Source of the DNA: Pseudomonadota bacterium
GTDB taxonomy: Bacteria; Pseudomonadota; Gammaproteobacteria; Burkholderiales; SG8-39
Length of the DNA stretch: 39,009 bases
NCBI GenBank assembly: GCA_021811085.1
Contig: JAJZPQ010000035.1
Location: 1-39,009 of the forward strand
Direction: 5' to 3'
The position numbers and the translations under genes are program-made. Below are positions 34,695-39,009 of the stretch, in pieces. The notes below the pieces were generated by a model. It made no database searches and had not been told where the DNA came from. It saw only the letters and a program-made list of their open reading frames with translations. The number at the start of each line of letters is the position of its first letter. Position 1 is the first letter of the stretch.

Positions 34695-35231
34695 ATGCGC
34701 AGAATGATCTTCAAGAGTCTGGTGCACGGCCCGCTCACCGAGACGGCGCCGGCCGCGGACGATGCCGCGCTGGCCGAGCTTGCGGCGCAGGTCAACGTCG
34801 TCGCGCGGCGCCGGCTAGGCCGTACGCTGTCGATACGCGAAGTCGATGCGGGTTCCTGCAACGGCTGCGAGCTCGAGATCCACGCGCTCAACAATGTGCT
34901 GTACGACCTCGAGCGCTTCGGCCTGCGCTTCGTCGCCTCGCCGCGCCACGCCGACGTGCTGCTGGTGACCGGACCGGTCACGCTCAACATGCGCGAAGCG
35001 CTGGAGCGCACCTACCAGGCGACGCCGCAGCCGAAATGGGTCGTGGCGGTCGGGGACTGCGCGCGCGACGGCGGCGTGTTCGCCGGCAGCTATGCCTGCG
35101 TCGGCGGCGTCGGCGCCGTGCTGCCGGTGGATTTGCATATAAGCGGTTGCCCGCCCGCGCCGCTGGCGCTGCTCAAGGGCCTGCTCGCGCTGCTCGATAG
35201 CGCCGAGCGCGGCAGCAGCGCAGCGATCTAG
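34695..35231 (+). CDS. hyfI: HyfI/NuoB-like small subunit with intact proximal [4Fe–4S] site
   Basis: The 178-residue small subunit matches HyfI/HycG and NuoB. The four ligands of the proximal [4Fe–4S] cluster are present: Cys55 and Cys58 in GSCNGCELEIHAL, Cys122 in VGDCARDGGVFAGSY, and Cys152 in ISGCPPAP. The motif CxxC is as in Hyc/Hyf rather than the CC of NuoB. Electron transfer capability is therefore retained although the partner large subunit lacks NiFe ligands. It starts 12 bp after hyfG and is the last gene of the operon; no ferredoxin subunit (HyfH/HycF) follows. Its stop TAG overlaps the stop of a tiny convergent ORF. Confidence 0.93.
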   Translation: MRRMIFKSLVHGPLTETAPAADDAALAELAAQVNVVARRRLGRTLSIREVDAGSCNGCELEIHALNNVLYDLERFGLRFVASPRHADVLLVTGPVTLNMREALERTYQATPQPKWVVAVGDCARDGGVFAGSYACVGGVGAVLPVDLHISGCPPAPLALLKGLLALLDSAERGSSAAI

Positions 35232-35329
35232 AACAGCACCGAGACCAGGATCAGGCCGAGCACGAGCGAAATGGCGATGACGAAACCGGTGACGATCTGA
35301 GCGTAGGATTGGTCCTGTTGCAGGTCCAT
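35228..35329 (-). CDS. 33-residue single-span membrane protein
   Basis: On the minus strand, ATG 35329 preceded by GGGAG (7-nt spacer) opens a 33-residue frame. It begins MDLQQDQSYAQIVTG and then runs through a hydrophobic helix (FVIAISLVLGLILVSVLF) to TAG at 35228. The strong ribosome-binding site, clean amphipathic-to-hydrophobic layout and placement in an otherwise empty gap argue that it is translated. The topology would be a short polar N-terminus and one membrane helix. It is convergent with hyfI, with overlapping stops. No family is recognised. A role as a small accessory subunit of the neighbouring membrane complex is possible but unproved. Confidence 0.6.
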   Translation of the reverse strand: MDLQQDQSYAQIVTGFVIAISLVLGLILVSVLF

Positions 35330-35494
35330 GTTGGTGCTCCCTTGGCTTTCACCCGCGCGTTGAACACCAGAGCTGCAGATCGGCGTTAGCGCCCGGAGCG
35401 TACGCGGTTGACCGATAATAGCGGCAGACCGCGCTCAATTCAGCTGCACACCAGGTTCACTTATACCCCTCCGAAAAATCGGTGTAAAGACGGC

Positions 35495-35869
35495 ATGCAA
35501 CCCGACGACTGCATATTCTGCAACCCCAAACGCGAAATCCTGGCCGAGAACGGGCAGGCGCTCGCGTTCTTCGACTCCTATCCGGTGGCGCGCGGGCACG
35601 CGCTGATCGTGCCCAAGCGCCACGCGCTCACCATCTTCGAGCTCAGCGAAGACGAGTGCGCCGCCCGCTTCCGCCTGGCGTTCCCGCTGAAGGAAGTGCT
35701 GCAGGCGCGCTTCGCGCCCGACGGGTACAACGTCGGCGCGAACTGCGGCGCGGCCGCGGGACAGTCGGTGTGGCATGCGCACATCCACGTGATTCCGCGC
35801 TATGCGGGCGACGTGCCCAACCCGCGCGGCGGCATACGCGGCGTGATCCCGCACAAGGCAAACTACTAA
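35495..35869 (+). CDS. HIT-family (histidine triad) nucleotide hydrolase
   Basis: The 124-residue HIT protein has CIFCNPKREILAENG near the start (a zinc-site-like CxxC common in the family). It continues with FFDSYPVARGHALIVPKRH and the histidine triad WHAHIHVIPR, with His94, His96 and His98. Members hydrolyse phosphoramidates or dinucleoside polyphosphates. ATG 35495 is chosen because homology begins at once; the frame is open earlier without support. There is no strong ribosome-binding site. It is monocistronic or linked to the GST gene 106 bp downstream. Confidence 0.9.
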   Translation: MQPDDCIFCNPKREILAENGQALAFFDSYPVARGHALIVPKRHALTIFELSEDECAARFRLAFPLKEVLQARFAPDGYNVGANCGAAAGQSVWHAHIHVIPRYAGDVPNPRGGIRGVIPHKANY

Positions 35870-35975
35870 TCCGGCTCCCGCTGCCGCCGCATTCGCCGCG
35901 CCGACTAATGTTAGAGTTCTCCTCCCCGGACCCGCGCCGGGGCCGAGATCCCGCACCTCCCAGAAAGGAGCCGCC

Positions 35976-36911
35976 ATGTCCGACCTGATCCTGCACCACT
36001 ACCCGACTTCGCCTTTCGCCGAAAAAATCCGCTGCGTGCTGGGCTACAAGAAACTTGCGTGGAAATCCGTGATCATCCCGCGCATCATGCCCAAGCCCGA
36101 CGTGGTGGCGCTCACCGGCGGCTACCGGCGCACGCCGCTGCTGCAAATCGGCGCCGACATCTATTGCGACACCGCGCTCATTTGCGACGAACTCGAGCAT
36201 CGGCAGCCCCAGCCCAGCCTTTACCCGAAGGACAGCACCGGCGCGGTCAGGATCGTCGCGCAGTGGGCCGACAGCACGCTGTTCTGGGCGGCGATGGGCT
36301 ACAGCTTCAGTCCCGCGGGCGCGGCCTACATGTTCAAGGATCAGACGCCCGAAGACGCCAAAGCCTTCGCCGAGGACCGCGCCAAAATGCGCGGCGGCGG
36401 CGCGCGCATGTCCCCGGCCGATGCGGCCTCGGCGTACAAGTCCTACCTGCGCCGCATCGCGAGCATGGTCGATCACCAGCCCTTCGTGCTCGGCGCCCAC
36501 CCCAGCGTCGCCGATTTTTCCTGCTACCACGCGCTCTGGTTCACCCAGCGCATCGCGCCGCTCGCGGGCATCCTCGATGCCACGCCCAGCATCGCCGCCT
36601 GGATGGGCCGCATGGCGGCGTTCGGCCACGGCAGCCGGAGCGATTTCGATTCCGCCGCCGCGCTCGCGCTCGCCGCGAAATCGACCCCGGCCGCGCTGGA
36701 GAAGAATGCATTCCAGGACGATCACGGCATCGCGCTCGGCAGCAAGGTCACGATCACCGCCGAGAGCTTCGGCCTCGAACCCACCGAAGGCGAGCTCGTC
36801 GCCGCCACGCGCACGCGCTACACCCTGCGCCGCAGCGACCCGCGCGCGGGCACCGTGCATGTGCATTTCCCGCGCATCGGCTATCAGCTGCGCGCGGTCA
36901 AGGCGGCATGA
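35976..36911 (+). CDS. Glutathione S-transferase N-terminal-domain protein with extended C-terminus
   Basis: The 311-residue protein has a GST thioredoxin-like N-terminus LILHHYPTSPFAEKIRCVLGYKKLAW (Ser/Pro active-site region), then RTPLLQIGADIYCDTALICDEL. A helical domain follows with HPSVADFSCYHALWF. The last ~80 residues (DDHGIALGSKVTITAESFGLEPTEGELV...) form a small beta-rich extension not found in typical GSTs. ATG 35976 has a strong AAAGGAG site. Its stop overlaps the next gene (ATGA), so it is co-translated with the DsbA-like protein. Substrate unknown. Confidence 0.87.
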   Translation: MSDLILHHYPTSPFAEKIRCVLGYKKLAWKSVIIPRIMPKPDVVALTGGYRRTPLLQIGADIYCDTALICDELEHRQPQPSLYPKDSTGAVRIVAQWADSTLFWAAMGYSFSPAGAAYMFKDQTPEDAKAFAEDRAKMRGGGARMSPADAASAYKSYLRRIASMVDHQPFVLGAHPSVADFSCYHALWFTQRIAPLAGILDATPSIAAWMGRMAAFGHGSRSDFDSAAALALAAKSTPAALEKNAFQDDHGIALGSKVTITAESFGLEPTEGELVAATRTRYTLRRSDPRAGTVHVHFPRIGYQLRAVKAA

Positions 36912-37555
36912 GCGCGGCGATGCGCATCGATTTCGTCTCCGACGTGTCCTGCCCCTGGTGCGCGATCGGGCTGAAATCGCTGGAACAGGCCCTCGCGCGT
37001 CTGGACGGTGCAGTCACGGCCGAAATCCATTTCCAGCCGTTCGAGCTCAATCCGCAGATGCCGAGCGCGGGCCAGGACATCAACGAGCACCTCGCCGAAA
37101 AATACGGCGCGACGCCGGAGCAGGCGGAGCAGACGCGCGCGATGATCCGCGCGCGCGGCGAGGAAGTCGGCTTCGCGTTCGCGCTGGACAAGCGCAGCCG
37201 CATCTACAACACGTTCGATGCGCACCGGCTGCTGCATTGGGCGGAACTGGAAGGGCGCCAGCTCGCGCTCAAGCATGCGCTGTTCAAGGCCTATTTCAGC
37301 GACGGCGAGAATCCGGGCGCGCACGACGTGCTGATCCGTCTCGCAGGCGAAGCCGGCCTCGATGCCGTGCGCGCGCGGGAGATCCTCGAATCGGATGCCT
37401 ACGCCGAAGACGTGCGCAGGCGGGAGCGCTATTACCTCGAGCAGGGCATCAATGCCGTGCCCGCGGTCATCGTCAACGAGCGCCACCTGATCCAGGGCGG
37501 GCAGCCGGCCGAAGTGTTCGAGCAGGCGCTGCGCCAGATCGCGGCGCAAGCCTAG
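36908..37555 (+). CDS. DsbA-family oxidoreductase, FrnE-like
   Basis: The 215-residue cytoplasmic thioredoxin-fold protein has the active site CPWC (Cys15–Cys18) in FVSDVSCPWCAIG, then FQPFELNPQMP, NTFDAHRLLHWAE and the cis-Pro region GINAVPAVIVNERHLIQGGQP. This layout (no signal peptide, large helical insertion) is FrnE/2-hydroxychromene isomerase-like DsbA. FrnE proteins have been linked to oxidative-stress tolerance. The ATG at 36908 overlaps the stop of the preceding GST gene by 4 bp. Confidence 0.92.
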   Translation: MSAAMRIDFVSDVSCPWCAIGLKSLEQALARLDGAVTAEIHFQPFELNPQMPSAGQDINEHLAEKYGATPEQAEQTRAMIRARGEEVGFAFALDKRSRIYNTFDAHRLLHWAELEGRQLALKHALFKAYFSDGENPGAHDVLIRLAGEAGLDAVRAREILESDAYAEDVRRRERYYLEQGINAVPAVIVNERHLIQGGQPAEVFEQALRQIAAQA

Positions 37556-37573
37556 GCGTCCGTGCGCGCAGCA

Positions 37574-38065
37574 ATGAAAACGCTGCTGATCGTCTACCAC
37601 TCGATGACCGGCGGCACGCTGCAGATGGCGCGCGCCGCGGCCGAGGGCGCGCCGGCGGAATCCGCGCTGCAAGTCGAGCTGCTGCGCGCGCCCGACGCCG
37701 ATGCCAAGGACCTGCTGCGCGCCGACGGCTATATATTCGCGACGCCGGAAAACCTCGCGGCGATGTCCGGGCTGATGAAGGATTTTTTCGACCGCAACTA
37801 TTATGCGGTGCTGGAGCAGCTCAACGGCCGCCCTTATGCGAGCCTGGTCTGCGCCGGCAGCGACGGCGCAAACGCCGCGCGCCAGATCGAGCGCATCGCC
37901 GCAGGCTGGCGCCTGAAGCCGGTCGCCGCGCCGCTCGTCGTGTGCACCCACGCGCAGACACCCGAGGCGATCCTGCGCCCGAAGCAGATCGGCACAGCGG
38001 ACCTGCAGGCCTGCCGTGAAATCGGCGCGGCGCTGGCCGCTGGCCTGGTGCTCGGCGTGTTCTAA
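37574..38065 (+). CDS. Flavodoxin-like NAD(P)H-dependent oxidoreductase
   Basis: The 163-residue flavoprotein shows a flavodoxin fold. The FMN phosphate loop is YHSMTGGTLQMARAAAEGA near the N-terminus, followed by DGYIFATPENLAAMSGLMKDFFDRNYY and the strand YASLVCAGSDGANAARQIERIAAGW. It is close to the NADPH-dependent FMN reductase group. ATG 37574 (MKTLLIVYHS) is preferred over GTG 37562 because the family begins at the beta-strand KTLLIVYHS. It follows the DsbA-like gene by 18 bp, in the same direction. Confidence 0.85.
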   Translation: MKTLLIVYHSMTGGTLQMARAAAEGAPAESALQVELLRAPDADAKDLLRADGYIFATPENLAAMSGLMKDFFDRNYYAVLEQLNGRPYASLVCAGSDGANAARQIERIAAGWRLKPVAAPLVVCTHAQTPEAILRPKQIGTADLQACREIGAALAAGLVLGVF

Positions 38066-38095
38066 TCCGGCCAATCCGAACCTCGAGGAGCATCG

Positions 38096-38650
38096 ATGGG
38101 CAAGCTTTACGACGGCATCACCCCGGAACTGATCGACTGGGTCAGGCAGCAGCATCTGTTCTTCGTCGCCACCGCGCCGCTTGCCGCCGGCGGGCATGTG
38201 AACTGCTCGCCCAAGGGCCTGGACACGCTGCGCATCCTCGATGCGCGCCACGTCGCCTACCTCGACCTCACCGGCAGCGGCGCCGAGACCATCGCCCACC
38301 TGCGCGAAAACGGCCGCATCGTGTTCATGTTCTGCGCCCTTTCCGGCCCGCCCAAGATCGTGCGCTTCCACGGCCGGGGCGAAGCGCTGACGCCGCAAGC
38401 GCCGCAGTGGGCGCAGCTGCAGGCGCTGTTCCCCGAGTTCCCGGGCGCGCGCTGCATCATCCGCGCCGAAATCACGCGCGTGAGCGACTCCTGCGGCTTC
38501 GGCGTGCCGAAGTTCGACTACGTCGAAGAGCGCGACACGCTCACGCGCTGGGCCGACGCGAAGAAGATCGAAGGCTTGCCGCTGTATCGCAAACAGCACA
38601 ACGCGCGCAGCATCGACGGCCTGCCCAGCATCGATCCCGAACAACCATGA
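38096..38650 (+). CDS. Pyridoxamine 5'-phosphate oxidase-related flavin-binding protein
   Basis: The 184-residue split-barrel protein is of the PPOX-like family. It has FFVATAPLAAGGHVNCSPKGLDTLRILD, VAYLDLTGSGAETIAHLRENGRIVFMFCAL and KIVRFHGRGEAL, the typical FMN-binding barrel strands. Not all PPOX catalytic residues are present, so it is probably a general flavin or F420-type reductase rather than PdxH. A TCGAGGAG site sits just upstream of ATG 38096. It closes a run of four redox-type genes in the same direction and faces the FNR-type regulator. Confidence 0.88.
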   Translation: MGKLYDGITPELIDWVRQQHLFFVATAPLAAGGHVNCSPKGLDTLRILDARHVAYLDLTGSGAETIAHLRENGRIVFMFCALSGPPKIVRFHGRGEALTPQAPQWAQLQALFPEFPGARCIIRAEITRVSDSCGFGVPKFDYVEERDTLTRWADAKKIEGLPLYRKQHNARSIDGLPSIDPEQP

Positions 38651-38667
38651 CCGCCGGCCGCGCCGGT

Positions 38668-39009
38668 TCAGCCTGGCTCGCGCCCCAGCACGCCTTCGAG
38701 GCCGGCGCGGTCGAGGATGCGCACGAATTTCTGCTGCACGGCGATCAGCCCCTGCTCGTGGAAGCGCGACAGCGTGCGGCTGATCGTTTCCAGCTTCAAT
38801 CCGAGATAGCTGCCGATCTCCTCGCGCGTCATGCGCAGGTGGAATTCGGACGCGGAGTCGCCGCGCGCGGCGAAGCGGCGCGACAGATTGAGCAGGAACA
38901 TCGCCAGGCGTTCCTCGGCGTTCATGCTGCCGAGCTGCAGCATCATGCCCTGCTCGCGCGCGATTTCACGGCTCATCATGCGGTAGAAATGCCCCTGCAG
39001 GCTGGGCAG
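38668..39009 (-). CDS. fnr: FNR-type CRP-family regulator (C-terminal part, cut by the window end)
   Basis: The visible 113 residues run from LPSLQGHFYRMMSREI through LGSMNAEERLAMFLLNLSRRFAARG (end of the dimerisation helix) to the winged helix with FHLRMTREEIGSYLGLKLETISRTLSRF as HTH and EQGLIAVQQKFVRILD as wing. This is very close to FNR of E. coli and ANR of other proteobacteria, including the ExxSR DNA-contact pattern (LETISR). The N-terminal sensory domain with the iron–sulphur cysteines lies beyond position 39009. The gene is incomplete only because the window stops; the frame is open to the edge. Confidence 0.92.
   Translation of the reverse strand: MPSLQGHFYRMMSREIAREQGMMLQLGSMNAEERLAMFLLNLSRRFAARGDSASEFHLRMTREEIGSYLGLKLETISRTLSRFHEQGLIAVQQKFVRILDRAGLEGVLGREPG

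Overview
The window looks like the chromosome of a GC-rich betaproteobacterium. Supporting this are a Bug/TctC-type receptor remnant, the slt–NDUFA9-like–cca order, the leuS–lptE–holA order, dense coding, and strong G/C at third codon positions. No rRNA, tRNA, CRISPR array or insertion sequence was seen. The exact genus cannot be told from the sequence.

Positions 1–1720 differ in composition and are the tail of an integron gene-cassette array. Two well-formed attC sites (74–130 and 634–690) and one decayed attC (1274–1324) bracket two cassettes. One carries a DUF4160/DUF2442 gene pair, the other a RelE-like toxin with a Phd-like antitoxin. A nonsense-mutated, truncated RibD/dihydrofolate-reductase-like pseudogene follows. 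The integrase would lie to the left, outside the window.

Positions 1783–14231 are core chromosome. A minus-strand operon runs slt-like lytic transglycosylase, NDUFA9-like epimerase, GST, cca (with its HD site eroded) and a membrane-anchored C13 peptidase. A 5-formyl-THF cyclo-ligase is divergent from it. Then come ilvA, yqaA, a small conserved protein, a D-2-hydroxyacid dehydrogenase and uvrD. The 410-bp uvrD/leuS gap holds three strong inverted repeats. The leuS–lptE–holA operon ends against a fragment of a Bug receptor gene.

Positions 19045–27668 hold a 785-residue membrane-anchored rod built of about 37 tandem 14-residue repeats, a panE-like reductase, apt, a small membrane protein made of two near-identical 35-residue halves, NnrU, a lipoprotein, a thioesterase and an MFS exporter.

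Positions 27800–35231 hold a small XRE regulator with a palindrome over its start, followed by a tight six-gene operon hyfB-C-E-F-G-I. The large subunit has lost the NiFe-ligating CxxC pairs, while the small subunit keeps the four cysteines of its proximal cluster. This fits an energy-converting hydrogenase-related (Ehr) ion-pumping complex without hydrogenase activity. A convergent 33-residue membrane ORF abuts its end. The window finishes with a HIT protein, a run of redox or flavin proteins (GST, DsbA/FrnE-like, flavodoxin-like, PPOX-like) and the C-terminal part of an FNR-type regulator.
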